From positions 1 through 64,000 of the forward strand of contig NZ_JAAZWC010000002.1 in NCBI RefSeq assembly GCF_013185195.1: a DNA stretch of 64,000 nt, read 5' to 3'. The translations under genes and the position numbers were made by a program. This document shows positions 36,988-47,544 of the stretch, piece by piece (the stretch's first letter is position 1; each line of letters opens with the position of its first letter). The DNA is from Saccharibacillus qingshengii. Lineage in GTDB: Bacteria > Bacillota > Bacilli > Paenibacillales > Paenibacillaceae. The notes beneath the pieces are model-generated. The model made no database searches. It worked only from the letters and a program-made list of their open reading frames with translations, and had not been told where the DNA came from.

Positions 36988-38307
36988 ATGACTTTGGATT
37001 TGTTTTCTTATGAAGGCGGAGCGGATACTCAAACAGGCAGCGGACTGCTCGCCGACCGTATGCGCCCCCTGACACTGGACGAATATATCGGGCAGGAAGA
37101 TATCGTCGGTCCCGGCCGGCTGCTTCGCCGCGCAATCGAAGCCGATAAAGTCGGTTCGATTGTCCTGTACGGGCCTCCGGGCTGCGGCAAGACGACTTTA
37201 GCACATATTATCTCCCACCATACCCAGGGCAGGTTTATACGTCTGAACGCGGTGGATGCCACCGTCAAGGATGTGCGCGAAGTGATTCGGCAGGCGGCCG
37301 ATGACAAAGCGCTGCACGGCAGCAAGACCATCCTGTTCCTGGACGAGGTCCATCGGTTCAACAGTTCCCGCCAGGACGCGCTGTTGCCGGCGGTGGAGAA
37401 AGGAACGATCATCTTTATTGGGGCGACGACGGAGAATCCGTATCATTATGTGAACGGAGCCTTGATGAGCCGTTCGACGCTGTTCCAGCTGCATCCGCTG
37501 ACGGCGGAGCATGCGCGGATCGCGATGCGCCGCGCGCTGGACGATACGGAGCGCGGTCTGGGTTATATGGACCTGGACGCCGACGAGGAAGCGCTGGCCC
37601 ATATCGCGGCGATGTCCGGCGGCGATATTCGCCGGGCACTCAATGCGCTGGAGCTTGCGGCGCTGACCACGCCGCCGCAGGCCGACGGCCGCATCCGTAT
37701 TACGAAGGAAGCCGCCGAAGAATCGGTTCGCAAGCCGATTGCGCGGGCCGACGAATCGACGCAGTACGACGTCTTGTCGGCTTTTCACAAATCGATTCGG
37801 GGTTCCAGCGATGCCGCGTTGTATTGGTTTTTGTACGCTGTCGAGAAGCTGGGCATGGATCCCATGACGTTTATCCGCCGGTTGATTGCGGCCAGCAGTG
37901 AAGATATCGGGCTCGCCAATCCGCAGGCGATGGTACAGGCCGTATCGGCGCTCGAGGCCTACCGCAACAACGGATGGCCGGAAGCGAAGCTCAATATTGC
38001 CCAGGCGATTCTGTTCGCGGTGGAGAGTCCCAAGTCCAATGCCGTCTATAACGCCATTTCCAAGGCGGAAGCGGCTTTCGGGCGAACAGGGACAACGGAG
38101 GTTCCGCTGCATCTGCGCGATACCCATTACAAAGGCGCGGAAAAATTGGGGCATGAAGGCTACAAATATCCGCATCATTTTCCGAATCATTACGTGAAGC
38201 AAGCCTATTTGCCGGCGGAACTTGAAGGCACCGTATTTTATGAAGCGACGGAGCAGGGCAGCGAATCCAAAATTCGGCTGAATCAACAGCGGCGCCGCGA
38301 TAAATGA
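36988..38307 (+). CDS. rarA: replication-associated recombination protein RarA
   Basis: RarA (MgsA/YrvN) is a AAA+ ATPase acting at stalled replication forks. The 439-residue protein has the RMRPLTLDEYIGQ start, Walker A GPPGCGKTT near residue 54, Walker B FLDEVHRFN near 112, sensor 1 GATTENPY near 145, and the RarA tetramerisation domain (VPLHLRDTHYKGAEKLGHEGY near 372). GAAAGGA lies 4 nt before ATG 36988; an in-frame GTG (36985) and TTG (36994) are alternatives, so the start is uncertain by three codons. Confidence 0.95.
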   Translation: MTLDLFSYEGGADTQTGSGLLADRMRPLTLDEYIGQEDIVGPGRLLRRAIEADKVGSIVLYGPPGCGKTTLAHIISHHTQGRFIRLNAVDATVKDVREVIRQAADDKALHGSKTILFLDEVHRFNSSRQDALLPAVEKGTIIFIGATTENPYHYVNGALMSRSTLFQLHPLTAEHARIAMRRALDDTERGLGYMDLDADEEALAHIAAMSGGDIRRALNALELAALTTPPQADGRIRITKEAAEESVRKPIARADESTQYDVLSAFHKSIRGSSDAALYWFLYAVEKLGMDPMTFIRRLIAASSEDIGLANPQAMVQAVSALEAYRNNGWPEAKLNIAQAILFAVESPKSNAVYNAISKAEAAFGRTGTTEVPLHLRDTHYKGAEKLGHEGYKYPHHFPNHYVKQAYLPAELEGTVFYEATEQGSESKIRLNQQRRRDK

Positions 38308-38590
38308 AGATTTTTGTTCCTAGACGCTCGAATAAGCCGAATTTTGCAGGTTAAAGCGCACTGACCCGGATCGTATGTTAGAATTGTCAGAACCATACGA
38401 AATGTAGTAATCTAAGATGTGTCTTCAACTTCGGGCGTTCGTCCGAAGACGGTTTGTGGTGCACGCACTTCTATTTTAGCTTCCATAAGGGATGACAAGG
38501 TCCGTACTACGCTGGACGTGCAGGTTCCTCCTGAATCCGGTCACCGCAGCAAGCCTACGACTTTTGTGGAGAGAGAAAGGTACGAACAAA
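38308..38590 (+). promoter_or_regulatory. leader of the LCP-family gene
   Basis: No gene is seen here. A possible promoter is TTAAAG-N17-TATGTT (38352-38380). A hairpin CTTCGGGC-GTTC-GTCCGAAG lies at 38429-38448, inside a GTCTTC/GAAGAC outer pair, without a T-run. Confidence 0.35.
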
Positions 38591-39727
38591 ATGGATAAAA
38601 ACCAGCCGGCCGAGGCTCGCGTCCTCACAAGGGCTCAGAGGCACCGGAAGAAAAAAACGAAAAAGAACAAAGGCAAAGCCTGGCTGATCGCCCTATGCGT
38701 ACTGTTCGTCCTGGGAATCGGCGGATTTATTTTCCGTAAAGAACTGATGGTATTCGCTTTCGATACGTTCCTGGCCGATACGGTCAAGAGCACCCTCGAT
38801 GAATCCTATGCTCCGATCGACCAGGCTCCCAAAGGCGGAGGGGCGGAAGAACTGACCGTCGCCGAGCTGACCAAAGAACCTTTCTCCGTACTGCTGCTCG
38901 GAACCGACCAACGCGATGACGAACTCGCCCGAACCGACTCCATTATCTATTCGGTCGTACGTCCTGCGGACAACAAAGTGCTGCTGATCTCGATTCCGCG
39001 CGACTCCTACGTCAAGATGGTCGGAACGCCGACGATCAAAGGAACGCGTTCAGAGACCAAAATCAATGCCGCTTACGCTTACGGAGGCGCCCAGATGAGC
39101 GTCGATACCGTCGAAGCGCTGCTGGAACACGACGTCGATTATTATGCCACGATCAATTTCAACGGGTTAAAAGACGTCGTCAACGCGCTCGGAGGCGTAG
39201 AGCTTCCGATTACGGAGACGATCGAGAACAAACAGGCCGATCACGAGAAGTTTACGATCGAAGCCAACAAACCGATCTACGACGGTACGGAAGCGCTCAA
39301 CTATGTACGCTATCGGGAAGATTCGGACTTCAAGCGGACCGAACGTCACCGGATTTTCCTGAAGCAGGTCCTGAACCGGATGAAAAAGATCGAGAACTTG
39401 ACCAAAATTCCGGAATTGATCGGCATTGCCGGTCAAAACTTCAAAACCAATATGGATTCGGATTTTATGCTTTCCTTGGCCAAAACGGTCATCTTGAACG
39501 AATCGACTCCGGAAATCAGCAGCCATATGCTGCAGGGCGAAGGCGTCTCGCGTGATGCGTGGTATTACGAGTTGGACGACGACGATCTGGATGAAACGAT
39601 CGAATCGATCAACAAATGGCTTGATCCGAATTCGGTCGCGTCCGACCTGACCGTAGACGATACGGATGAAGGCGGAGAATCGCATACGGACCAGCCGGGT
39701 CAACCGGCCGGAGATACCGGGCAGTAA
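38591..39727 (+). CDS. LytR-CpsA-Psr family glycopolymer ligase
   Basis: LCP proteins attach teichoic acids or other glycopolymers to peptidoglycan on the outer face of the membrane. The 378-residue protein has a strongly basic cytoplasmic tail (HRKKKTKKNKGKA), one membrane helix (29-48) and the LCP domain: VLLLGTDQRDD near residue 99, RTDSIIYSV, LISIPRDSYV near 135, NAAYAYGG near 158 and ALNYVRYREDSDFKRTERH near 235, which hold the Asp and Arg residues that bind the lipid pyrophosphate. The last 45 residues are acidic and disordered. GAAAGG precedes the ATG by 10 nt. Confidence 0.95.
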   Translation: MDKNQPAEARVLTRAQRHRKKKTKKNKGKAWLIALCVLFVLGIGGFIFRKELMVFAFDTFLADTVKSTLDESYAPIDQAPKGGGAEELTVAELTKEPFSVLLLGTDQRDDELARTDSIIYSVVRPADNKVLLISIPRDSYVKMVGTPTIKGTRSETKINAAYAYGGAQMSVDTVEALLEHDVDYYATINFNGLKDVVNALGGVELPITETIENKQADHEKFTIEANKPIYDGTEALNYVRYREDSDFKRTERHRIFLKQVLNRMKKIENLTKIPELIGIAGQNFKTNMDSDFMLSLAKTVILNESTPEISSHMLQGEGVSRDAWYYELDDDDLDETIESINKWLDPNSVASDLTVDDTDEGGESHTDQPGQPAGDTGQ

Positions 39728-39817
39728 TCCGCTGTGCACCTTCGCTTCACGGGAAACACGGGCGTTGCCGCGGCAGGTACGCGGAACCCCGCATGAAACC
39801 GAATAGACAGAAACGCC

Positions 39818-39857
39818 AAAAAACCGCTGTCCCCCATAAGGGGAACAGCGGTTTTTT
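39818..39857. terminator. bidirectional terminator LCP gene / mnmA
   Basis: AAAAAACCGCTGT and ACAGCGGTTTTTT flank CCCCCATAAGGGG. The A-run and T-run let it serve both convergent genes. Confidence 0.9.
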
Positions 39858-39901
39858 GCAGCTGCATCCAGGAGGCTGAGCCGCCGGATGCAAAGAAAGA
39901 T

Positions 39902-41062
<1,161 letters not shown>

Positions 41063-41104
41063 CTATTGAGGTATTTGCCAAAGAACGGCAAAGCGCTGCG
41101 AAAG

Positions 41105-41125
41105 CAAAAAACGCGCTTCGCGCGT
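41105..41125 (-). terminator. terminator-like hairpin in the mnmA leader
   Basis: On the minus strand ACGCGC-GAA-GCGCGT is a perfect hairpin followed by six T. It lies about 60 nt before the mnmA start, close to a possible extended -10 (TGTTAAAAT, 41134-41142). No plus- or minus-strand gene ends here, so it could be an attenuator. Confidence 0.55.
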
Positions 41126-41319
41126 CTGACTGCATTTTAACACAAAACCGGTATTCTGACGACCTTTCCGGCTCTTTCCTTTGGAGTTTGATTCCACCTG
41201 TGACGGACATTTCGGAGCCCTTCCGTTATTCCGTAGTGCATCCGGCTTCAACATTATGTTACGATAGTCTGAGTATACACAGGATATAACCCCGAATGAA
41301 CCGAAAGAGGTGCCTTTAT

Positions 41320-41739
41320 ATGAAGATATCGACCAAGGGCCGTTACGGCTTGACGATTATGATGGAATTGGCGGCAAGGTACGGCGAAGGCCCGACTTCC
41401 CTAAAAAGTATTGCTGAAAAGAACTCCCTGTCCGAACACTACCTGGAGCAGCTGATTGCGCCCCTGCGCAACGGCGGGCTCGTCAAAAGTATCCGGGGCG
41501 CCTACGGCGGCTACATTTTGTCGCGGGATCCCGATACGGTGACCGCGGGAGAAATTATCCGGGTGCTGGAAGGTCCGATTTCCGTTGTCGATTTCACGGA
41601 AGAAGACGACCCGGCCAAACGCGATTTGTGGAAAAGAATCCGCGACGCGATTGCCGATGTCATCGACTCGACCACACTCGGCGACCTGATTAATTTCCGG
41701 GACAAAGGCGAACCGGACAGCTACATGTTCTATATTTAG
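41320..41739 (+). CDS. cymR: Rrf2-family cysteine metabolism repressor CymR
   Basis: CymR represses cysteine and sulfur acquisition genes, in Bacillus together with CysK. The 139-residue protein starts KISTKGRYGLTIMMELA, has the winged helix with LSEHYLEQLIAPLRNGGLV and the wing SIRGAYGGY (near residue 57). It contains no cysteine at all, so unlike IscR it cannot hold an Fe-S cluster, as expected of CymR. ATG 41320 has AAGAGG 9 nt upstream. It is 17 nt from the desulfurase gene. Confidence 0.93.
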   Translation: MKISTKGRYGLTIMMELAARYGEGPTSLKSIAEKNSLSEHYLEQLIAPLRNGGLVKSIRGAYGGYILSRDPDTVTAGEIIRVLEGPISVVDFTEEDDPAKRDLWKRIRDAIADVIDSTTLGDLINFRDKGEPDSYMFYI

Positions 41740-41756
41740 ACCGAGGTGAGCAGGCA

Positions 41757-42908
41757 ATGAACAGAATTTATACGGATCATGCGGCTTCGACGCCGGTGCA
41801 TCCGCTTGTGGCCGAAGAAATGCTGCGGGTCCTGACCGGCACGTACGGAAACGCGTCCAGCGTCCATGCTTTCGGACGCGAGGCCAAGCGGGTCGTCAGC
41901 TCCGCGCGCGAACGGGTTGCCGCAGCGATCGGCGCGCGCGCGTCCGATCTGGTGTTTACGTCGGGCGGTACGGAGAGCGACAATATGGCGCTGTTCGGCG
42001 CGGCGGCGGCCCGGTCGGATCGCGGACGCCATCTGCTGGTGTCACAAATCGAACATCATGCGGTGCTGCATGCCGCGGAGCGGTTGGCGCAGCAGGGATT
42101 CGAAGTGGAATATATTCCGGTCGATACCCGCGGCCGCGTCGACATGGACTGGATTCGCGAGCATACCCGGCCCGATACGATCCTGATCAGCGTGATGTAT
42201 GCCAACAACGAGGTAGGCACCATCCAACCCGTGCAGGAGATCGGCGCATTCGCACGCGAGCGGGGAGTCTGGTTTCATACGGATGCCGTGCAGGCACTGG
42301 GTTCGCTTCCGGTCGACTGCAGCAGCTTGAACGCCGACCTGGTCAGTTTTTCCGCACACAAAATCAATGGCCCCCAAGGGATCGGCGCGCTGTATACGGC
42401 GCCGCATATCAAACTTCCCGCCATGCTGCACGGAGGCAACCAGGAACGCAAACGGCGCGCCGGAACCGAAAACCTCGCCGGAATGGCGGGATTTGCCAAA
42501 GCGGCGGAGCTTTCCGTGTCCGCTCTGGACGAGCGCCGGGCACAGTCCGAGCTTCTGCGCGGCAGGCTGCTTGAAGGGTTGTCCGCCTCGATCGGCGATT
42601 CGGCGTTTGTGGTCAACGGCGATCCCGCACATACGCTTGCGCATATCGTAAATATCAGCTTCCCGGCGGTGGGGACCGAGACGATGCTGATGAATCTGGA
42701 TATGGAAGGCATCGCGGCGGCAAGCGGTTCCGCTTGTACCTCGGGTTCGCTGGAGACTTCGCATGTGCTGCGTGCCATGAATCTTCCTGAAAATGTTTTG
42801 AATTCCGCGGTTCGGTTCAGCTTCGGCTTGGGTAATACTTCGGAGGAAATCGACACGATTGTCAAGAAAATTGAAACGATTACGGGTCGTGTGCGTAACA
42901 AACGTTGA
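41757..42908 (+). CDS. cysteine desulfurase (NifS/IscS family, YrvO-like)
   Basis: This PLP enzyme takes sulfur from cysteine and passes it on, in Bacillus from YrvO to MnmA for tRNA thiolation. The 383-residue protein has the PLP lysine at about residue 202 (SFSAHKINGPQG), the ISQIEHHAVLH-type segment near 97 (VSQIEHHAVLHAAE) and the mobile-loop active Cys at 327 (GSACTSGS). It forms an operon with cymR. Its likely sulfur acceptor MnmA is encoded just upstream but on the other strand. Confidence 0.93.
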   Translation: MNRIYTDHAASTPVHPLVAEEMLRVLTGTYGNASSVHAFGREAKRVVSSARERVAAAIGARASDLVFTSGGTESDNMALFGAAAARSDRGRHLLVSQIEHHAVLHAAERLAQQGFEVEYIPVDTRGRVDMDWIREHTRPDTILISVMYANNEVGTIQPVQEIGAFARERGVWFHTDAVQALGSLPVDCSSLNADLVSFSAHKINGPQGIGALYTAPHIKLPAMLHGGNQERKRRAGTENLAGMAGFAKAAELSVSALDERRAQSELLRGRLLEGLSASIGDSAFVVNGDPAHTLAHIVNISFPAVGTETMLMNLDMEGIAAASGSACTSGSLETSHVLRAMNLPENVLNSAVRFSFGLGNTSEEIDTIVKKIETITGRVRNKR

Positions 42909-43073
42909 TACGCGTATAACCGCACGCCGCAAGTTCGGATCGGTCCGACGGCCGCTTGATCAGCGGTCTGAAGGTCTGTCCGCGGTGCGCATTGTGAATA
43001 ATCGATCAATCCGAAGAAGCCCCGGCCTCTTCGCGGCTCCCAAACTTAAGCGGACGGATAGGTGATCCTCATA

Positions 43074-43280
43074 ATGAAATGTCCAAATTGCAGTTCCAAA
43101 GATATCGGCAAAATCGGCTCGCATCAATTCTATTGTTGGAGCTGCTTTATCGAACTGACGGTTAATGCAGGCAAGATGTCGGTCTATCAAGTTGAAAAAG
43201 ACGGAACGCTGAGTTCGCTCGATGACTTGTTCTGCCTGGAAGACGCCGCGGCTCTGCCCCGACTGCAGGCGACGTCCTGA
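43074..43280 (+). CDS. small zinc-ribbon-like protein
   Basis: A 68-residue protein with two CxxC knuckles, Cys3/Cys6 (KCPNCSS) and Cys21/Cys24 (FYCWSCF), spaced as in a rubredoxin-type zinc ribbon. The rest is acidic with one further Cys near residue 55. I do not recognise a named family. AGGTGATC lies 9 nt before the ATG. It lies between the desulfurase gene and alaS and has its own terminator. A role in metal or nucleic acid binding would be a guess. Confidence 0.7.
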   Translation: MKCPNCSSKDIGKIGSHQFYCWSCFIELTVNAGKMSVYQVEKDGTLSSLDDLFCLEDAAALPRLQATS

Positions 43281-43300
43281 ACGGACGAAAGACCCTAGAC

Positions 43301-43357
43301 AGCCGGAAGCTTCGCCGCGCCTTGCAACCAAGGACGCTGCGGAGACTCCGGCTTTTT
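43301..43357 (+). terminator. terminator after the zinc-ribbon gene
   Basis: AGCCGGAAGC and GAGACTCCGGCT pair with an internal partial GC stem, followed by TTTTT. Confidence 0.65.
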
Positions 43358-43372
43358 GCCGCGCCGCACACA

Positions 43373-43401
43373 TTGACAGAAAATCGGCCGCCCGATATAC
43401 T
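43373..43401 (+). promoter_or_regulatory. sigma-A promoter of the alaS leader
   Basis: A perfect TTGACA (43373-43378), 17-nt spacer, TATACT (43396-43401). Confidence 0.9.
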
Positions 43402-43434
43402 GGGAAGGCATTGCATATAGTCAACAACACGATG

Positions 43435-43729
43435 ATGGAATGAAGTACGTTCTGAAGAGACGCCTTTTCAGCGAACAGGCTCCTTGCGCAGCTGCGCACG
43501 GGTGGAAGAGCCTGTAGGGTCGACGAACCGAAAGCTGATTCCGGAGTGCCGCGAATTTCCGATCCCGGAAGTCCGCGGCCGACTCGTCCCCGTTACCGGA
43601 CTCAACGAGGCGATCGTTTCTCCAGGCCCGTTTTCTGCATGATGCAGAAAGTCGGCGCACGGCAGACGATAACCAGGGTGGTACCGCGAGCAATCGTCCC
43701 TGAATTTTTTCAGGGGCGTTTTTTATGTT
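43435..43729 (+). ncRNA. T-box riboswitch of alaS
   Basis: The T-box AACCAGGGTGGTACCGCGAG lies at 43671-43690, followed by terminator CCCTGAA / TTCAGGGG and T6. The bulge UGGU matches A73 of tRNA-Ala. Stem I begins near AAGTAC (43442) and has the distal loop GGGTGGAAG (43498-43507). The specifier loop 3' side reads ACCGAAAGCTG, placing the Ala codon GCT at 43534-43536. Uncharged tRNA-Ala would favour readthrough into alaS. Confidence 0.92.
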
Positions 43730-43761
43730 TTTTACTATTCCCAAACGGAGGTCCGAAACCT

Positions 43762-46401
43762 ATGAAAGCTAGTGAAATCCGCTCCAAATGGCTTCAGTTT
43801 TTTGAACAAAAAGGACATCATATCGAGCCGAGCGCTCCGCTCGTCCCGCATAACGATCCGTCCCTGCTGTGGATCAATGCCGGTATGGCGCCGCTGAAAG
43901 CCTACTTCGACGGCCGGATCAAACCGGAGAATCCGAGAATCGCCAATTCGCAAAAATGTATCCGCACCAACGACATCGAGAACGTCGGCAAAACGCGCCG
44001 CCATCATACTTTTTTTGAGATGCTGGGCAACTTCTCTATCGGCGATTACTTCAAAGAAGAAGCGATCGAATGGGCTTGGGAATTCCTGACCGACCCGCAG
44101 TGGATCGGCTTCGATCCCGAACGGATCAGCGTAACGGTCTACAATGAAGACGAAGAAGCTTTCACGATCTGGAATGAAATCGTCGGTCTTCCCGCCGAAC
44201 GTATCATCAAGCTGGGCGAAGAGAATTTCTGGGATATCGGCGAAGGCCCGTGCGGTCCGTGCAGCGAAATTTTCTATGACCGCGGCGATGCCTACGGTAC
44301 GCTCGACCCGAACGATCCCGAGATGTATCCGGGCGGCGAGAACGAACGTTTCCTCGAAGTATGGAATCTGGTCTTCTCGCAGTTCAACCACAACAAGGAT
44401 GGCAGCTATACGCCGCTTCCGAACAAGAACATCGATACCGGAGCCGGTCTGGAGCGCCTCGCGTCCATTCTGCAGGAAGTCAATTCCAACTTCGATACCG
44501 ACTTGTTCCAACCGATGATCCAGCGTACCGCGCAGATGGCCGGTATTCAGTACGGAGTAAGCGAAGAGCACGATGTGGCGCTCAAAGTGATCGCCGACCA
44601 TGTGCGTACGGTGACGTTCGCCGTCGGCGACGGCGTGCAGCCTTCGAACGAAGGCCGCGGCTACGTGATTCGACGTTTGCTGCGCCGCGCGGTCCGCTAC
44701 GGACGCGTGCTTGGACTGGACCGTCCGTTCCTGTACGAATTGGTCGGTACGGTGGGCGAAGTAATGGGCGTATACTACAGTCAGGTGCTCGACAGCCGGG
44801 AACTGATCGAACGCGTCATTCGTCTTGAAGAAGAACGGTTCCACAAAACGCTGTCCGACGGTCTTGCGATCCTGACGGAAACGGCTGAACGCGCCAAAGC
44901 GGCAGGAGAGAAGATGATCGGCGGCGAGGATGCGTTCAAAATGTACGATACTTACGGCTTCCCGCTCGATCTGACCGAAGACTTCGCCCAGGAGCAGGGC
45001 ATGAGCGTTGACCGCGAAGGCTTTGAGACAGCGATGCAGCAGCAGCGTACGAGAGCGCGCGAAGCGCACAAAAAAGGCGGCGGCATGAATATCCAGGGCG
45101 GCGTCTTGTCCGATCTGGAAGCGAGCAGCGAATTCGTCGGTTACGGCGAAACCTCTGTCGAAGCCCAAATCGTGGTGCTGATCAAAGACGGCGAAATCGT
45201 CGATTCGGTCGGCGAAGGCGATTCGGCTCTGGTTGTGCTCAATAAAACGCCTTTCTATGCCGAGAGCGGCGGACAAGTCAGCGATATCGGCACGATCTCT
45301 TCGTTCACGGGTACATTGAGCGTCGAAGGTCTCGTCAAAGCGCCGCGCGGCCAGCACGTACACCAAGTGACGGTCGAGTCGGGCGAACTGCACACCGGCG
45401 ACGAAGTGCGGGCGAGCGTACAGCGCGATTCGCGCGCCGCGATCGAGAAAAACCATACCGCGACACACCTGCTGCACAAAGCGCTCAAAGAAGTGCTCGG
45501 CAGCCATGTCAATCAAGCCGGGTCGCTTGTTGAGCCGCAGCGTCTGCGCTTCGACTTCTCGCACTTCGGCAGCATCACGCAGGAAGAATTGGCCGATGTG
45601 GAACGCCGCGTGAACGAACAGATCTGGAAAGGCGTCGACGTCAAAATCGAGCTCAAAGGGATCGAAGAAGCCAAAGCGATGGGCGCGATGGCCTTGTTCG
45701 GAGAAAAATACGGCGATATCGTACGCGTCGTCGAGATCGGCGATTACAGTCTTGAACTGTGCGGCGGCTGCCATGTTCGCAATACGGCGGAAATCGGTCT
45801 GTTCAAACTGGTCGGCGAGAGCGGGATCGGATCGGGCGTACGCCGGATCGAAGCCTTGACCGGCCGGGGAGCTTATCTGTACCTCGACGAGCAGCTCGAT
45901 CTGTTGAAACAGTCGGCCGCAGCTTTCAAGACGCCGGTTGCCGAAGTGCCGAAGCGGATCGAAGGGTTGAACAAACAGCTCAAAGATGCGGAGCGCGAGA
46001 TCGAATCGCTGCGCGGCAAGCTGGGTGCGATCGAAGCGGGTCAAATGACGGACCGCGTCCGCACCATAGGCGATGTACAGGTATTGGCGGAAGCCGTATC
46101 GGCTTCGGGCATGGACGCGCTGCGTTCGCTGGCCGACGAGCTGAAAGTCAAACTGCCGCAGGCGGTTCTGGTGCTCGGCGCCGTCGAAGGAGACAAGGTT
46201 AACTTTGTGGCGGCCGTACCGCAGGAACTGACCAAGCGCGGGCTGCATGCCGGCAAACTGGTCAAGGAAGCGGCAGCTGTCTGCGGCGGCGGCGGGGGCG
46301 GACGTCCGGATATGGCCCAAGCCGGCGGCAAAGACGCCTCCAAAATTCAGGAAGCCTTGAAGACGGCCGTTTCCCTCCTGGAACAATCGCTGAACGCCTG
46401 A
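43762..46401 (+). CDS. alaS: alanyl-tRNA synthetase
   Basis: The 879-residue enzyme has the class II catalytic domain ([38 protein letters not shown] in the first 90 residues, GAGLERL near 235), the editing domain with zinc ligands [11 protein letters not shown] near residue 565 and CGGCHV near 668, and the C-Ala oligomerisation domain ending [18 protein letters not shown] 43762 follows CGGAGG; upstream in-frame sequence is the T-box leader. Confidence 0.98.
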   Translation: MKASEIRSKWLQFFEQKGHHIEPSAPLVPHNDPSLLWINAGMAPLKAYFDGRIKPENPRIANSQKCIRTNDIENVGKTRRHHTFFEMLGNFSIGDYFKEEAIEWAWEFLTDPQWIGFDPERISVTVYNEDEEAFTIWNEIVGLPAERIIKLGEENFWDIGEGPCGPCSEIFYDRGDAYGTLDPNDPEMYPGGENERFLEVWNLVFSQFNHNKDGSYTPLPNKNIDTGAGLERLASILQEVNSNFDTDLFQPMIQRTAQMAGIQYGVSEEHDVALKVIADHVRTVTFAVGDGVQPSNEGRGYVIRRLLRRAVRYGRVLGLDRPFLYELVGTVGEVMGVYYSQVLDSRELIERVIRLEEERFHKTLSDGLAILTETAERAKAAGEKMIGGEDAFKMYDTYGFPLDLTEDFAQEQGMSVDREGFETAMQQQRTRAREAHKKGGGMNIQGGVLSDLEASSEFVGYGETSVEAQIVVLIKDGEIVDSVGEGDSALVVLNKTPFYAESGGQVSDIGTISSFTGTLSVEGLVKAPRGQHVHQVTVESGELHTGDEVRASVQRDSRAAIEKNHTATHLLHKALKEVLGSHVNQAGSLVEPQRLRFDFSHFGSITQEELADVERRVNEQIWKGVDVKIELKGIEEAKAMGAMALFGEKYGDIVRVVEIGDYSLELCGGCHVRNTAEIGLFKLVGESGIGSGVRRIEALTGRGAYLYLDEQLDLLKQSAAAFKTPVAEVPKRIEGLNKQLKDAEREIESLRGKLGAIEAGQMTDRVRTIGDVQVLAEAVSASGMDALRSLADELKVKLPQAVLVLGAVEGDKVNFVAAVPQELTKRGLHAGKLVKEAAAVCGGGGGGRPDMAQAGGKDASKIQEALKTAVSLLEQSLNA

Positions 46402-46438
46402 TCGAAGTCGGGCGATCTTCCGCCCGATTCACCGTTTC

Positions 46439-46464
46439 TTGATCGGGGGAAAGTGTGATATGAT
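46439..46464 (+). promoter_or_regulatory. extended -10 promoter of ireB
   Basis: TGATATGAT (46456-46464) is an extended -10 about 75 nt before ireB. A TTGATC at 46439 is only 14 nt from the hexamer, too close for a standard -35. Confidence 0.5.
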
Positions 46465-46539
46465 AAACAGGATTCAATATGAAGGCATCAAGGTGCGCCG
46501 CGTGCACGCGGACGCTCTGTGAAGCGAGGTGTAATCCTT

Positions 46540-46797
46540 ATGGATTCTATGGACAAGACTGTGAAGTTCAACGTACAGGGCGACGAAGAGACCTCCGCAC
46601 AGGAGATTCTGCTTACCGTGTACGACGCGCTTGTGGAGAAAGAGTACAATCCGATCAATCAGATTGTAGGCTACCTGCTGTCCGGCGATCCGGCTTACAT
46701 CCCGAGACACAACAACGCGCGAAGCCTGATCCGCAAAAAGGAACGCGACGAGTTGATCGAAGAGCTGGTTCGTTCTTATTTGTCCAAGCTTCGATAG
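46540..46797 (+). CDS. ireB: IreB family regulatory phosphoprotein
   Basis: IreB (UPF0297/YrzL) is a small protein phosphorylated by PASTA kinases (IreK in Enterococcus) and linked to envelope stress. The 85-residue protein has [10 protein letters not shown] at the N terminus with the phosphoacceptor-type Thr, then [17 protein letters not shown]-like and [18 protein letters not shown] motifs. ATG 46540 has GAGGTG 8 nt upstream; the upstream GTG 46519 is disfavoured. It is followed closely by ruvX, the usual order. Confidence 0.95.
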   Translation: MDSMDKTVKFNVQGDEETSAQEILLTVYDALVEKEYNPINQIVGYLLSGDPAYIPRHNNARSLIRKKERDELIEELVRSYLSKLR

Positions 46798-46809
46798 GAG
46801 ATACGTGAA

Positions 46810-47226
46810 ATGAAACTGCTGGGCCTCGATTATGGAGACCGCCGTATCGGTGTCGCGGTAAGCGACATTTTCGGCTGGACCGCTCAAGGGATCGAAGTGG
46901 TCCAACGCCGCGACGACGGTTCTCATCTGCAGCGGATTGCGGAGCTTGCCAGGCTGCACGAAGTTGGGGAAGTGGTTGTAGGTCTTCCGAAAAACATGAA
47001 CGGCACGATCGGCCCGCGCGGCGAACTGTGCATCGAATTCGCCGAATCGCTGCGAGAACTGCTGGGTCTGCCTGTTCACCTGTGGGATGAACGTCTGACG
47101 ACGGTATCCGCCGAGCGAACGCTGCTCGAAGCCGATGTCAGCCGCAAGAAGCGCAAACAGGTCGTCGACAAAATCGCGGCGGGTCTGATCTTGCAAAATT
47201 ATCTCGATTCCAAATCAAACCGGTGA
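46810..47226 (+). CDS. ruvX: Holliday junction resolvase-like RuvX (YqgF)
   Basis: RuvX/YqgF is an RNase H-fold nuclease tied to 16S rRNA 5' end maturation and resolvase activity. The 138-residue protein has LGLDYGDRRIGVAVSD at the N terminus, VVGLPKNMNG near residue 57, WDERLTTVSAE near 95 and DKIAAGLILQNYL near the end, carrying the acidic site. It is 12 nt from ireB. Confidence 0.96.
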   Translation: MKLLGLDYGDRRIGVAVSDIFGWTAQGIEVVQRRDDGSHLQRIAELARLHEVGEVVVGLPKNMNGTIGPRGELCIEFAESLRELLGLPVHLWDERLTTVSAERTLLEADVSRKKRKQVVDKIAAGLILQNYLDSKSNR

Positions 47227-47239
47227 AAGGGTGACAGGC

Positions 47240-47539
47240 ATGACAAACGATTCCAATCTCGTAGGCGAAGAGCCGGAAATTATTTATATCCCCGATGAAG
47301 AAGGCCAGGAAGAAGGCTTTGAAGTCATCATGAAATTTGAAGTGGACGGTTCGGAAAGCAAGTATATGATGGTAGTTCCTTTGGATTCGGACGATGAAGA
47401 AGCGGACGAAGTCTATGCGTTCCGCTATGAGGAAGACAACGACGATCTGAAGCTTTACGTCATCGAAGACGAAGCCGAATGGCAGATTGTTGAAGAGACT
47501 TTCAATACGCTGGTTGCCGAATTGGACGGGGAGGAATAG
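47240..47539 (+). CDS. DUF1292 protein, first of two
   Basis: The 99-residue, very acidic protein belongs to the DUF1292 (YrzB) family that follows ireB-ruvX in many Firmicutes. The core is DEEGQEEGFEVIMKFEVDGSE ... YMMVVPL and VYAFRYEED, ending in EAEWQIVEETFNTL. GAAAGGG lies 8 nt before ATG 47240. The biochemical role is unknown. Confidence 0.9.
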   Translation: MTNDSNLVGEEPEIIYIPDEEGQEEGFEVIMKFEVDGSESKYMMVVPLDSDDEEADEVYAFRYEEDNDDLKLYVIEDEAEWQIVEETFNTLVAELDGEE

Positions 47540-47544
47540 AAGCG

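Noticed and set aside
43735-46386. An 883-codon frame antisense to alaS
   Set aside because: Shadow of the alaS codon bias; alaS has every expected motif.
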